Positions 33,972 to 43,088 are shown, numbered from the stretch's first letter. The stretch: 64,000 bases of DNA from Mobiluncus massiliensis (GCF_949769255.1 NZ_OX458329.1:186001-250000); one strand, 5' to 3'. The notes: generated by a model from the letters alone, not told the origin. A program made the numbers and translations.

Positions 33972-34010
33972 TTGACAGCTGTGTGATGGTGTATTAGTGT
34001 TGTAGTACAC
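33972..34010 (+). promoter_or_regulatory. Promoter and operator candidate of the GntR/ABC operon
   Basis: TTGACA (33972-33977), 17 bp, TAGTGT (33995-34000). An inverted repeat GTGTA (33989-33993) and TACAC (34006-34010) spans the -10 box and start site, the expected place for an autoregulating YtrA-like repressor. Confidence 0.6.
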
Positions 34011-34048
34011 AAACATGGTACCGCGTTTGTTTAGGTAAGGAGAAGCTG

Positions 34049-34411
34049 ATGGATTTCGATACTGGAACGCCCATTTGGCGTCAGTTACTTGACGACTTCT
34101 CGCGGCGTATTACCAGCGGAGCGTGGGAGCAGGGTTCCCAGATTCCCTCTGTACGTGATTTATCCGCCGAGTACGGGGTCAATCCCAACACCATGCAAAA
34201 GGCATTGACCGAGCTGGAGCGCACCGGCTTGGTTGCCTCGCGCCGGGGCTTGGGACGTTTCGTCACCGAAGATGCCGGAACCGTCCGAGAACTCGGCAAG
34301 GATCTGGCGAAAACCTCCGTACGCAACTTCATAACAGACATGAAGACTTTGGGACTAAGCCTCAGCGAAGCCCAAGATCTGTTGAATAGTCAATGGAAAG
34401 GACGTGATTGA
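34049..34411 (+). CDS. GntR-family regulator, YtrA-like
   Basis: A 120-residue protein consisting of little more than a GntR winged helix (PIWRQLLDDFSRRITSG, IPSVRDLSAEYGVNPNTMQK, RRGLGRFV) and a short helical tail that would serve for dimerisation. This size and the ABC transporter genes directly behind it are typical of the YtrA subfamily, which represses its own operon and responds to envelope stress or antibiotics. AAGGAG precedes ATG 34049. The stop is 1 nt from the next start. Confidence 0.92.
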   Translation: MDFDTGTPIWRQLLDDFSRRITSGAWEQGSQIPSVRDLSAEYGVNPNTMQKALTELERTGLVASRRGLGRFVTEDAGTVRELGKDLAKTSVRNFITDMKTLGLSLSEAQDLLNSQWKGRD

Positions 34412-34412
34412 G

Positions 34413-35138
34413 ATGCAACCCTTAGTGGAAGTGTCCAACCTCACCAAACGCTACCAGGGCATCAAGGTAAACGGGGTGGTGAAACCGGCATTAGACCAGC
34501 TTACCCTCAACTTGAGCGCCGGGAGAGTCGTCGGTTTGCTGGGCGAAAACGGCTCGGGCAAGACCACGCTGTTAAAGATTCTGGCCGGGGTGCTGGAACC
34601 TACCAGCGGGCAAGTCTGCATCGATGGCCAGGAAGTCGGGACGAAAACCAAAGCCATGACCTCTTTCCTGCCCGATGCCGCCTGGCTGCCCGAATCAATC
34701 AGTGTTGACGCGGCTATCAACCGGCACGCGGATTATTTCGCGGACTTTGACGCGAAAAAAGCCACGGAACTGGTGGAGTTCCTGGGGCTGGAACGCAGCC
34801 TAAAAACCAACCACATGAGCAAAGGGATGCGTGAAAAACTGCAGCTGGCGCTGATAATGTCACGTTCCGCCCGGCTCTATCTATTGGACGAACCGATTTC
34901 GGGAGTGGATCCGGCGGCGCGCCAAACCCTGCTGGACACCATTGTGAAAGGCTGGAACCCCGAAGCGACTCTGTTTATTTCCACCCACCTGGTTACCGAC
35001 ATTGAGCCGGTACTGGACGAAGCCGTATTCCTGCACGCGGGCAAGCTGTTCAAACAGGGCGAAGCTGATGAACTGCGGGAAGCCTACGGCATGTCCCTGG
35101 ACCTCATCTTTAGGAAGGAATACTCCCATGTTCGCTAA
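34413..35138 (+). CDS. ABC transporter ATP-binding protein
   Basis: A 241-residue ATPase with Walker A (GENGSGKTT), signature (MSKGMREKL, a variant of LSGGQ usual in this subfamily), Walker B (LYLLDEPISGVDP) and an H-loop in FISTHLVTD. It powers the permease that follows. ATG 34413 lies 10 nt after GGAAAGGA; GTG 34404 is too close to that site. The end overlaps the permease gene by 11 nt. Confidence 0.94.
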   Translation: MQPLVEVSNLTKRYQGIKVNGVVKPALDQLTLNLSAGRVVGLLGENGSGKTTLLKILAGVLEPTSGQVCIDGQEVGTKTKAMTSFLPDAAWLPESISVDAAINRHADYFADFDAKKATELVEFLGLERSLKTNHMSKGMREKLQLALIMSRSARLYLLDEPISGVDPAARQTLLDTIVKGWNPEATLFISTHLVTDIEPVLDEAVFLHAGKLFKQGEADELREAYGMSLDLIFRKEYSHVR

Positions 35139-35967
35139 AATATTCAAGTATGAAGCCAAAGAAATGGGCTGGCAGCTGCTACTCTATCTGGCTGTCGGCT
35201 TGGCGGTGGTGTTTGCCTCGGGGCTGTTGAGCCTCACTAACCAAAGTTTCCTGGCCACCACGGGCACCACCATCGGCGCCCTAGTGGCAATCATCATTCC
35301 TTTCCTCGTGTTTATCATGGGTTCCAAGTACTACTACCAGACCACCTATGGGCAGCGCGGCTACTTTACAAACACCCTGCCGGCCTCGGGTGGAACAGTG
35401 CTGGGTGCGAAGTCTCTGTGGCTGTTTATCGCGGTCCTACTCAGCATTTGTTGGAGCTGCTTGGCGCTGGGCTGGATCATCTTTACCCAGATGGCGGGGT
35501 CGGCAGGACCCGAGCTGAGCTTCGGCGACAAATTTGCTGCCACCTGGGAGGCTATCGGGCAACTCCTGCAAAGCACCCCCGCCTACCTCATCATCACTAT
35601 GATTGTGGTCTTACTGCTGGCGACGGCACAGTTTGTGCTGTGGGTGGTGAGCTTTTCCGCCCTGGCTAACCGTTTCGGCTTCGCTTACCTGTCTACCAAC
35701 AAGGCGGTGACCATCAGCGCGATTCTCCTCTATGTGGTTTATGAGGCGGTGTTGGCTCTGTTTACTTTCCTGGTGCCGGCGACGTTGCACATCACGACTA
35801 CGGCAGGCAGCGCCCAGACAAAGGTACTTATCGGCGCTATTTTCTCGCAGACTAACGAGGGGGCCGGCGTATTCATTCCGTTGGGAATGCTGGGCTTGAT
35901 TCCCCTGTTGATTGTCGGCTACTGGTTTGCCCACAACTCGCTGTCTCGACACCTGTCGTTGCGTTAG
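35128..35967 (+). CDS. ABC transporter permease
   Basis: A 279-residue membrane protein with about six helices, opening with a cytoplasmic MFAKIFKYEAKEMGW, a usual start for ABC-2-like permeases. The Tyr-rich SKYYYQTTYGQRGYFTNTLP segment lies in the first cytoplasmic loop. Together with the GntR regulator and the ATPase it forms a three-gene export or resistance operon; the substrate is unknown. AGGAAGGA precedes ATG 35128, inside the ATPase gene. Confidence 0.88.
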   Translation: MFAKIFKYEAKEMGWQLLLYLAVGLAVVFASGLLSLTNQSFLATTGTTIGALVAIIIPFLVFIMGSKYYYQTTYGQRGYFTNTLPASGGTVLGAKSLWLFIAVLLSICWSCLALGWIIFTQMAGSAGPELSFGDKFAATWEAIGQLLQSTPAYLIITMIVVLLLATAQFVLWVVSFSALANRFGFAYLSTNKAVTISAILLYVVYEAVLALFTFLVPATLHITTTAGSAQTKVLIGAIFSQTNEGAGVFIPLGMLGLIPLLIVGYWFAHNSLSRHLSLR

Positions 35968-36040
35968 TTGGGTGTTTCACTGTGGTGGCTCGGTATTCCG
36001 GGCCGCCACAACATTTAGGGTCACAAGGTCGGGGCGGTGC

Positions 36041-37195
36041 TTACTTGCCCATCAGCAGGTTAGCGGCCGCGCGGGCGGTGGAAAGCTCCAGGTCGGGGTC
36101 TGTGCCACAGACGTTGACGTGACCAAGTTTGCGCTTCGGGCGGTTACTCTTGCGATACAGATGAATCTTGGCTTCGGGATATTTCTCCATCACGCTGGTC
36201 ACGGCCAGAGCCGGGTCGTCCAGCTTACTGCCCAGAACGTTAGCCATTGCGGTGTAGGGTGCGGTGCGGGAAGTGTCGCCCAACGGCAGGTCCAATACTG
36301 CCCGCAAATGCTGTTCAAACTGGGAAGTCACGCAGCCATCTTGGGTCCAGTGTCCGGAGTTGTGCGGGCGCATGGCCAGCTCATTGATGTACAGGCGGTA
36401 TTTGCCATTGGGAGTTTTCACCAGGAACATTTCAACCGCGTACACCCCGGTGATGTCGAGTTCCACGCCAATTTGGCGTGCCAAGTCCTCCGCCTGGTCA
36501 ATGATGTCCTCAGGAATTGGGGCTGGCTCCAAAACAGCCGCGCATTGTCCCTGTTCCTGCCAGGTTTGCATGGGGATATAGGTGCGCAGTTCCCCCGAAG
36601 CACGCCGCGCCGCCATCACGGCCAGCTCGCTGCTGAAAGGAACACGCTGCTCGACCAGGCACTCGATGCCTTCATCCAAGCCTTCCCGCCAGGTCTTAAA
36701 CTCGTCCAAACTCGATACCAAACGTACCCCGCGCCCGTCATATCCGCCGTGGCTGATTTTTGCCACCAGTGGCCAACCGCAGCGCCGACCCACGTCCTTG
36801 ACCGCATCCAAATCCGCCCCATTGGCCCAAGCGGGCATGGGCAGCCCCAACTCACCCAAACGCTGGCGCATCGCCAGTTTGTCTTTCGCATAGAGCAGGG
36901 CGGATTGGGAGGGTCGGGCGGGAACACCGGCCGCGGCGGCAGCATCGAAAACGGCGTCCGGAATCAACTCGTGTTCAAAAGTCACCACGTCAGCCCCGTC
37001 CAGCAGCTCGCGCAACGCTTCGGGGTCGTCAGGGGAACCCACCACAGTTTCCGGACACACGAAAGCGGCCGGATCCGAGGGAGAGTCAGCTAAAACTCGC
37101 AGGCAAAAGCCCAGTTCGCCGGCTTCAGTAGCCAGCATTCGGGCCAGTTGACCAGCGCCGATACACGCCACTACGGGCGGATGATAGGTGGTCAA
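36041..37195 (-). CDS. purK: N5-carboxyaminoimidazole ribonucleotide synthase
   Basis: A 384-residue ATP-grasp enzyme that carboxylates AIR with ATP and bicarbonate in purine synthesis. It shows the N-terminal CIGAGQLARMLATEAGELG, the ATP-grasp lysines around PLVAKISHGGYDGRG and the metal-binding INELAMRPHNSGHWT. It starts just after the purE stop, apparently with TTG 37195 and GAGGAG upstream, so the pair is translationally coupled. Confidence 0.95.
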   Translation of the reverse strand: MTTYHPPVVACIGAGQLARMLATEAGELGFCLRVLADSPSDPAAFVCPETVVGSPDDPEALRELLDGADVVTFEHELIPDAVFDAAAAAGVPARPSQSALLYAKDKLAMRQRLGELGLPMPAWANGADLDAVKDVGRRCGWPLVAKISHGGYDGRGVRLVSSLDEFKTWREGLDEGIECLVEQRVPFSSELAVMAARRASGELRTYIPMQTWQEQGQCAAVLEPAPIPEDIIDQAEDLARQIGVELDITGVYAVEMFLVKTPNGKYRLYINELAMRPHNSGHWTQDGCVTSQFEQHLRAVLDLPLGDTSRTAPYTAMANVLGSKLDDPALAVTSVMEKYPEAKIHLYRKSNRPKRKLGHVNVCGTDPDLELSTARAAANLLMGK

Positions 37196-37196
37196 C

Positions 37197-37730
37197 TCAG
37201 TTCTCCTCTGTGTCCATCACGTTTTTCAGAGCTTCGCCTTTGTCGATGGCTACTTGGCGCAGCAGGGCTTGATATTGCAACATCCGTTTGCGCATCTGTT
37301 CCGCTTGTGGTCCTTCACCAGCGCCCAAGATACGGGCAGCCAGCAGGGCGGCGTTCTTCGCGTTGCCGATAGAAACGGTAGCGACCGGCACCCCGGAGGG
37401 CATTTGCACGATAGACAGCAGGGAGTCCATGCCCTCCAGGTGTTTCAACGGTACCGGCACCCCAATGACCGGCAGGACAGTAGCTGCCGCCAGCATCCCC
37501 GGCAGGTGCGCCGCTCCGCCCGCGCCGGCAATGATCACCCGCAAACCGCGCTTTTCCGCCGAAGTCCCGTACTCCAGCATGTCGATAGGCATCCGGTGGG
37601 CGGACACGACCCGAGCCTCGAAAGGAATCCCAAAGTCGCGCAGCACCTCCGCGGCGGCCGACATCGTCGCCCAATCGGAATCCGAACCCATCACCAAGCC
37701 CACCAGGGGCGCATTCTCAGCTTCGCTCAT
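37197..37730 (-). CDS. purE: N5-carboxyaminoimidazole ribonucleotide mutase
   Basis: A 177-residue class I PurE, moving the carboxyl group from N5-CAIR to give [19 protein letters not shown] and the [11 protein letters not shown] segment form the active site. The length is normal. It is the first gene of the purEK pair. TAGAAT on the minus strand lies 6 nt before ATG 37730, suggesting a leaderless transcript. Confidence 0.96.
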   Translation of the reverse strand: MSEAENAPLVGLVMGSDSDWATMSAAAEVLRDFGIPFEARVVSAHRMPIDMLEYGTSAEKRGLRVIIAGAGGAAHLPGMLAAATVLPVIGVPVPLKHLEGMDSLLSIVQMPSGVPVATVSIGNAKNAALLAARILGAGEGPQAEQMRKRMLQYQALLRQVAIDKGEALKNVMDTEEN

Positions 37731-37736
37731 AGCGCC

Positions 37737-37742
37737 ATTCTA
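37737..37742 (-). promoter_or_regulatory. -10 box, leaderless start of purE
   Basis: On the minus strand TAGAAT ends 6 nt before ATG 37730. No Shine-Dalgarno is present. Confidence 0.55.
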
Positions 37743-37821
37743 CCCCGTGGGTTCCCAGCCCGGGGCGGGGATTGGAGTATTCGTCCTCGCGTTCGGCCGG
37801 GTGCAGCTCGAGCCGTAATCC

Positions 37822-38130
37822 GGGCGGGCGAGATGTCTCTCGCGTCTTGACTTGGGTGGGGTGTCGCGAGGGTTGTGGTTTGGGTGGGCGAGATGTCGCT
37901 CGCGGAGGTCTCGCGCGACTTGGGGGGTCACAGACCCCCCTCGGAAAATGCTTGCGGAGCATAGCATTTTCCTCACCCCCTAGCGTCGCCTGCGAGTACC
38001 TCCGCCTTCGCTCCTCTCGCCCCGCTGACGAGCAAGGCCCCGCCCGGCCGGCTATCCAAATGAGCGACACCCCGCCCAGCTGGGTATCTGAAACGAGCGA
38101 CAACCCGGCCGGCTGTCTCAATGAGCGATA
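37822..38130. repeat. Intergenic region of short related repeats and hairpins
   Basis: The 409-bp gap 37731-38139 has no credible gene. Two units of the form GGGYGGGCGAGATGTCKCTCGCG (37822-37844 and about 37882-37904) and a related one at 37853-37872 lie on the left. On the right, GAGCGACA-type copies (38062, 38095, 38123) repeat the same motif in the opposite orientation. Between them are a perfect 8-bp hairpin (37922-37940) and a 10-bp hairpin (37943-37972), which may end the LCP transcript. Confidence 0.65.
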
Positions 38131-38139
38131 ACAATGAAC

Positions 38140-39480
38140 CTAGAACTGCGGGGTCAGGTCGGCAGGGGTTAAGGTCCCGTTACGTAGCCCTTCCCAGAAA
38201 GCGGGCGTGCGGCTCTCGTCCAGCTTCACCGTCGAGCCCACCCCGCCGCCGGGGTTGTAGCCGAGCGACGCGATGGGGGGCACCCCCTGCAATCCGGTGT
38301 TCCCGGCCTTCCGCAGTGCCAGTGCCATCCGGCCAATGTCAAGGGTCCCGGTGGAACGGTCAACCGTCAGGGCAGCTGCGCCCGCGTCAGCTAGGGCCAC
38401 TTGCCGGGCGGGATTAACTAGCACTTCCGGGCTCAGTGCCTTTTTCAGAGTGGAGCTGATGACTAGGCGTTGGCGTTGGGTGCGCCCAATGTCGCCCAGC
38501 GGGTCGGAATAGCGCATCCGCGCAAACAGCAGGGCGGTCGGCCCGTCTACATCATGGCAACCGGCTTGCCAGTTCAGCCCCGTCATCCGGTCGGAAAACG
38601 TCTGATCCCAGCACAGATTGATACCGCCGACCCCGTCAACGACCTGGGCTACGCCGTTGAAACCCAGCTGGGCGTAGTGATCCACGCTGAGCCCGGTCAA
38701 GCCTTCGACGGTGGAAACCAGCAGTTGTGGCCCTCCTTCGGAAAACGCAGCGTTGAGTTTGTTGTGGCCGTGGCCGGGAATCTCGACATAGGTGTCGCGG
38801 GGTAGGGAAACCAGTATGGCGGTGCCGTTGGTGGCCTGGTGCAGCAAAAGAATCGTGTCGGAGCGTTGGCCCTCTACCCCGCTGTTCGCTTCGGCGGTGC
38901 CTTCGCGGGAATCCGAACCGGCGATGAGCCAGGTCGTGCCGGGGGTGTCGGCTGCCCCGCTCAATGCATCAGTACGTCCCAGGTTCGTGTCCACTCGGTG
39001 TATCAGGAACAGTCCCCAAAACACTATGGCCAGAATCAACGCTAAAAACAGGGTGAAAATGGTGAGAAAGATTCGTTTTGGCCAGCTGCGAGTCCGGGTG
39101 GTTCCGGTACGGGGTTGGCTGGCGGGCAGTACCGGTTCGGGGCTGGTCACCAGGTCGGGTGCAGGTCTCGGGCTAGCCGCCCGCACCGGGGGTGTGCCGG
39201 GCGAGTTGGGAATACCGGGGGTGCCAGGGCGGTAGTTTGCTGCTGAACCGGGGGCATAAGCGGCTGGTAGCGCCAAATCTTCATAGCTCAGCCCTTGCCG
39301 GTGCGAGTTAGGGGTGGAGGAGCCGCCCACTACCACGGCGTTGCGAGAATCCGGACGTCCCCGTGAGATTTCGTGGCTGGGGAAAGTTGGTGCAGGGGAC
39401 TCCGGTCGAGCAGTGGAAGAACTTCCGGGGTTCGGGTTACGCGGGGAACTCTCGGGTGGAAATGACGGCGGCAAAGTCAT
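38140..39480 (-). CDS. LytR-CpsA-Psr family protein (LCP), second copy
   Basis: A 446-residue membrane protein. A Pro/Ser-rich cytoplasmic region of about 130 residues precedes one helix (about residues 138-160). The LCP domain outside has GSDSREG, VEGQRSDTILLL, VSLPRDTYVEIPG and RMRYSDPLGDIGRTQRQR, the usual pyrophosphate-binding residues. LCP enzymes transfer undecaprenyl-linked polymers to peptidoglycan or proteins. The ATG overlaps the stop of the upstream LCP gene (ATGA). Confidence 0.92.
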   Translation of the reverse strand: MTLPPSFPPESSPRNPNPGSSSTARPESPAPTFPSHEISRGRPDSRNAVVVGGSSTPNSHRQGLSYEDLALPAAYAPGSAANYRPGTPGIPNSPGTPPVRAASPRPAPDLVTSPEPVLPASQPRTGTTRTRSWPKRIFLTIFTLFLALILAIVFWGLFLIHRVDTNLGRTDALSGAADTPGTTWLIAGSDSREGTAEANSGVEGQRSDTILLLHQATNGTAILVSLPRDTYVEIPGHGHNKLNAAFSEGGPQLLVSTVEGLTGLSVDHYAQLGFNGVAQVVDGVGGINLCWDQTFSDRMTGLNWQAGCHDVDGPTALLFARMRYSDPLGDIGRTQRQRLVISSTLKKALSPEVLVNPARQVALADAGAAALTVDRSTGTLDIGRMALALRKAGNTGLQGVPPIASLGYNPGGGVGSTVKLDESRTPAFWEGLRNGTLTPADLTPQF

Positions 39481-40919
39481 TGCTGGGTGTCCTGCCAAGT
39501 GCCGCTGCCCCCGGACGTTTCTCCGGATGGGGCGTTATTGGCAGAATTTCCTTCCGTTTCGCTGGTGTTTGCCGAGTTCGGATGGCCCGCGGTGCCGGGG
39601 TTGTGTGCCGGGGCTTCCGGGCTGCTCGCGGCGTTGCCGACAGAGTTGCTATTCGTTGTTCCCCCGGTTTGCCCAAGGTGAGCGGAATTTGCCCCGCTCG
39701 TCCCCCGGGAAGGCGACCCTTCAGTGCGACCGGTGCTACTCCCTTGTGAAGGGGCAGACCCACCGGAACTGGCGGAATCGGGCGAAAGTGAGGAGGCCTG
39801 CTCACTGGGCTCGTGAAGTCCCCCATTCATGTCCTGGTAGGGGAAAATGGAGGGAACCGGCTTGTCCAAACGTAAGGCATCGAACATTTCCACGGCATTA
39901 TCCGCCACCGCCACGCGCGCCCGGTCGGGAGCATATTCCCCGAAAGGCAGGGTGTAAAAGCGGATATTGTCGGGCTTGACTTTCGATAGGGACAGCGCCA
40001 AACCGCCCAGATTTTGAGCATTGCCAAAACTTTGCGAGGTGGTCAGGGACCTCATTCCCGCTTTCATGAAGGCGTATAAAGTCGGCAAATCGGTGAGCAT
40101 ATTGCGGCTCTTGGCTTCTTTCATCATGGCGCCGATGAGTTGCTGTTGGCGTCCAATCCGGGAAATGTCCGAGCCGTCCCCCACCCCGTAGCGGGCGCGG
40201 GCAAAACCGAGAGCCTGTTGGGAATTCAACGTTTGGCACCCGGCTGGAAGGTCAATGGTGCCCTTGCTGTCCTTCATCTTTTCTTCCAGGCAAATCGGCA
40301 CCCCGCCCAGAGCCGCCACCATGTCTTGGAAACCGTCAAAGTTCACGACCACAAATTCGTCAAGGAAAATCCCGGTCAGCTGCTCCACAGTTTTTAAGGT
40401 GCAGGCCGTAGCCGCAGCCACGTCCTCATCCTGTCCCAGCAGGGCAAAAACGGAGTTGAACTGGACCAGACCTTGGCTGGCGGGCTCGGTTTTTCCGTCA
40501 GCGCGTTGGCAAGCCGGGCGCTTCACCATCAGGTCGCGCGGGATAGACATGACCTCCACGCGGGTGCGGTCCGCGCTGATATGCGCCACCAAGGTCGTAT
40601 CCGAGCGCATCCCGGTAATCCGCCGGCCCATCTCGTCATATTCCTTTTGCGCCCGGTAGTCCGACCCGATGACCAGCACGTTCAAGTCTCGGTTCGCGAA
40701 GCTGTCCTCCGGGAGGTCTTTCTCTCGGCGATCGTCCTCGAGGAAAGCGTTCACATTGACTTTCTTGGTCCACGAGGAAATATCGGCATTGACCAGACCC
40801 GCGAAGCTCAGGCTGAAAATCGCCAAGAACAGTACCACAAGGCTAAAAATGCGTAGTCCTCGCCGCGGGCGAGTTAGAGCGGCGGCGTGGGAAGCAACAG
40901 GGTGGTGCTTTGATGACAC
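39477..40919 (-). CDS. LytR-CpsA-Psr family protein (LCP), first copy
   Basis: A 480-residue LCP ligase with a short basic N-terminus, one membrane helix (about residues 20-42) and an outer catalytic domain: VIGSDYR, MRSDTTLVAHI, SIPRDLMV and FARARYGVGDGSDISRIGRQQ. The last 110 or so residues are rich in Ser, Gly, Thr and Asn and probably disordered in the cell wall. GTG 40919 has TACAAT 6 nt upstream. It forms a coupled pair with the second LCP gene, next to the polysaccharide genes that would supply its substrate. Confidence 0.93.
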   Translation of the reverse strand: MSSKHHPVASHAAALTRPRRGLRIFSLVVLFLAIFSLSFAGLVNADISSWTKKVNVNAFLEDDRREKDLPEDSFANRDLNVLVIGSDYRAQKEYDEMGRRITGMRSDTTLVAHISADRTRVEVMSIPRDLMVKRPACQRADGKTEPASQGLVQFNSVFALLGQDEDVAAATACTLKTVEQLTGIFLDEFVVVNFDGFQDMVAALGGVPICLEEKMKDSKGTIDLPAGCQTLNSQQALGFARARYGVGDGSDISRIGRQQQLIGAMMKEAKSRNMLTDLPTLYAFMKAGMRSLTTSQSFGNAQNLGGLALSLSKVKPDNIRFYTLPFGEYAPDRARVAVADNAVEMFDALRLDKPVPSIFPYQDMNGGLHEPSEQASSLSPDSASSGGSAPSQGSSTGRTEGSPSRGTSGANSAHLGQTGGTTNSNSVGNAASSPEAPAHNPGTAGHPNSANTSETEGNSANNAPSGETSGGSGTWQDTQQ

Positions 40920-40925
40920 CAGGCC

Positions 40926-40931
40926 ATTGTA
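40926..40931 (-). promoter_or_regulatory. -10 box, leaderless start of the LCP pair
   Basis: On the minus strand TACAAT ends 6 nt before GTG 40919. Confidence 0.5.
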
Positions 40932-41016
40932 GACTTAAGCGTCGGGTATTTCCTGGCACGGTTGTGCCTGGGCCGATGATTTTCCTAGATTTTGTGCGGT
41001 AGGGAGGGGAAAGTTC

Positions 41017-41943
41017 GTGTCGAATTCGTCCGCAGCACCCACCAGTCCGGCCCCGATGCCCGGTGTCGCCCGCCCGGCTATTCGCGTGGTCACGGTCGCT
41101 TATCACTGCGGGGAGGGAATACGCGGACTGTTACAGAGTCTTCCTGAGGCTTCCCACCAGGCAATTCACGTCGTGGTGGTGGACAACTCAGAGAACTGTG
41201 ATACCACGGTGGCGGCTCTCTGCCAAGAATTCGGGGCGGAATACCGGTCCTTGCCGGACAATCCGGGATTCGGGGCGGGCAACAATTTTGGTTCCGATTT
41301 CGGGGGCAGTGAGCCGTGGCTATTATTCGCTAACCCGGATTTGCGCCTGACCCCCGGCGCTGTGGACACCCTGATTGCTGCCGCCGAGTCTCATCCCGCG
41401 GCGGCGATAGTCGGCCCGGCCCTGGTGGACGAAACCGGTACACGCTACCCCACCGGCCGGTCTTTTCCCTATATTTCCATCGGAATCGGCCACGCGCTGC
41501 TGGGGCGAGTGTGGCCGGGAAACCCGTGGACTCGCCGGTATTGGGGGTCGTCTTGGCGGGGGACTGACGCAGTCGAGGTGGACTGGGTCAGCGGGGCTTG
41601 CATCCTGATTCGCCGCTCAGATTGGGAGCAGCTGGGCGGTTTTGACCCGGCATACTTTATGTACTTTGAGGACGTGGACTTGGCTTGGCGGGCGCGGCGT
41701 TTCCTGGGGCGCGGGGCGCTGTTCGTGGGCAGCGCCGTGGCGATACACGAACAGGGGGCTACGACCGGCAACAAGACCTTGGGGGCGGGTCAGAAACGAA
41801 ACTTGCGGGTCTTGCAGGCTCACCACGATTCGGCGCGGATTTTCCTGGACCGGCTCTATGTGAACCAGCCGTATGCCTTGCCGCTGCTGATGTTGATTAG
41901 CTGGGGTCTGCGGCTGCGGTATCGGGTTTTGGCTCGTCGTTAG
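41017..41943 (+). CDS. Family 2 glycosyltransferase (rhamnosyltransferase-like)
   Basis: A 308-residue GT-A enzyme. The fold opens with IRVVTVAYHCGEG, then VVVVDNSEN, PDNPGFGAGNNFG and the donor-binding FANPDLRLTPG. The acceptor-side VSGACILIRRSDW and FFYFEDVD-like region (YFMYFEDVDLAWR) resemble WbbL-type rhamnosyltransferases. A short hydrophobic stretch at the end may tether it to the membrane. GGGAGGGG precedes GTG 41017. Its 3' end overlaps the convergent DUF2304 gene by 47 bp. Confidence 0.9.
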   Translation: MSNSSAAPTSPAPMPGVARPAIRVVTVAYHCGEGIRGLLQSLPEASHQAIHVVVVDNSENCDTTVAALCQEFGAEYRSLPDNPGFGAGNNFGSDFGGSEPWLLFANPDLRLTPGAVDTLIAAAESHPAAAIVGPALVDETGTRYPTGRSFPYISIGIGHALLGRVWPGNPWTRRYWGSSWRGTDAVEVDWVSGACILIRRSDWEQLGGFDPAYFMYFEDVDLAWRARRFLGRGALFVGSAVAIHEQGATTGNKTLGAGQKRNLRVLQAHHDSARIFLDRLYVNQPYALPLLMLISWGLRLRYRVLARR

Positions 41944-42349
41944 GGTCGGTACGCCGCGCCTCAGACAGAGCCAGCGCTCGAGTCAGCTCGGTCAGGCGCG
42001 TCTGCACGGCGATGTTGTAACGCCACTGCACCAGCCAGGTCGCCAACACCACTATGACCAGCATATACAGCAATAAATCGGTGCCGCGTCCTACGCCGAG
42101 GAACGCCGCGACCGCGGAAATGACGGGCGGATAGATAATCGCCACGGCCGCCAAAACCGCGAACAGCAGCGCCAGAATGCGCCGCAAAGCCAGGTCGCGG
42201 GCTCCTTGGAGGCGAGACACATAAACCAGCCCCACCGCGACCACAATTAACAGGACAATCTTGATACCCCACTGGCCGGCCGCTACCCACGCCAGCAAAG
42301 TCGGAACGGAAGCGGGAACCAGCCCGGCTACACTTGTGAAAACACCCAT
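41897..42349 (-). CDS. DUF2304-like small membrane protein
   Basis: A 150-residue protein with three or four hydrophobic helices in the first 110 residues and a polar tail with Arg/Glu heptad-like spacing. DUF2304 proteins are commonly encoded beside family 2 polyprenyl-phosphate glycosyltransferases, as here, where the start lies 1 nt beyond the stop of such a gene. Their role is unproven; they may partner with the transferase in the membrane. Confidence 0.8.
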   Translation of the reverse strand: MGVFTSVAGLVPASVPTLLAWVAAGQWGIKIVLLIVVAVGLVYVSRLQGARDLALRRILALLFAVLAAVAIIYPPVISAVAAFLGVGRGTDLLLYMLVIVVLATWLVQWRYNIAVQTRLTELTRALALSEARRTDPNDEPKPDTAAADPS

Positions 42350-42350
42350 G

Positions 42351-43082
42351 TCAGCGCACCCCCATCACTAAATCCATGACGATGTTTACCGAGTTCCACA
42401 GGGATTGTCCCTTGGCTTTGGAATAGTCGGTGTAGCGGATGTGCACCGGCATTTCCGCCCACGGCAGCCCGCTTTTGCCCAGTTGCGCCACGATTTCCGA
42501 AGCGTGAGCCATGCGGTTTTGCTTTAGTGCCAGCGTTCCTGCTGCCCGGCGCGACAGCAAGCGCAGTCCGTTGTGAGCGTCAGTCAGCAACATATGGGTG
42601 GTGCGGGCGGTCGCCCAAGCGGCGGTTTTCAGCACGATACGTTTCGCGGCGCCCATCTCTTGGGTCTCGGACAGAAACCGGGAACCAAAGATAATGTCGA
42701 GCTGATCCGTTTTCGCGCGGTTCCACATGGCAACGACATCATCAGTTTGGTGTTGCCCATCGGCGTCAAAAGTTGCCGCGTAGGGCAGGTCGGTAGCTTG
42801 CAGGAAGTAGGTGATGCCGGTTTGCAGGGCGGCGCCTTGTCCCAGGTTGATGGCGTGAGTCAGGACGGTGGCTCCGGCCTCACGAGCTAGGGCGGCTGAG
42901 TCGTCGCTGGAACCGTCGTCAACGCAGATGAGGTGGGGGAAAGTTTTTTTGGCCTCCTGGAGAACTTCGGTGATGACGGGGCCTTCGTTATAGATAGGGA
43001 TGACCAAGGCGACTTCCTGGCCGGCGCGCCGGGCGGCGTTATCAGACCCGGCGAGGGCGCTAGTTTTCCCGTTTTCACTCAC
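42351..43082 (-). CDS. Family 2 glycosyltransferase (polyprenyl-phosphate type)
   Basis: A 243-residue GT2 enzyme like dolichyl- or undecaprenyl-phosphate glycosyltransferases. It has ALVIPIYNEG at the start of the fold, CVDDGSSDDS, NLGQGAALQTG and the metal-binding DADGQHQ. It lacks the C-terminal membrane helices of many relatives; the following DUF2304 gene may supply them. GTG 43082 has CACAAT 6 nt upstream on the minus strand. Confidence 0.9.
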   Translation of the reverse strand: MSENGKTSALAGSDNAARRAGQEVALVIPIYNEGPVITEVLQEAKKTFPHLICVDDGSSDDSAALAREAGATVLTHAINLGQGAALQTGITYFLQATDLPYAATFDADGQHQTDDVVAMWNRAKTDQLDIIFGSRFLSETQEMGAAKRIVLKTAAWATARTTHMLLTDAHNGLRLLSRRAAGTLALKQNRMAHASEIVAQLGKSGLPWAEMPVHIRYTDYSKAKGQSLWNSVNIVMDLVMGVR

Positions 43083-43088
43083 GACCCT

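Noticed and set aside
37717-38121. 134-residue minus-strand frame upstream of purE
   Set aside because: Its text is the translation of the short intergenic repeats, and it overlaps the purE promoter and start.
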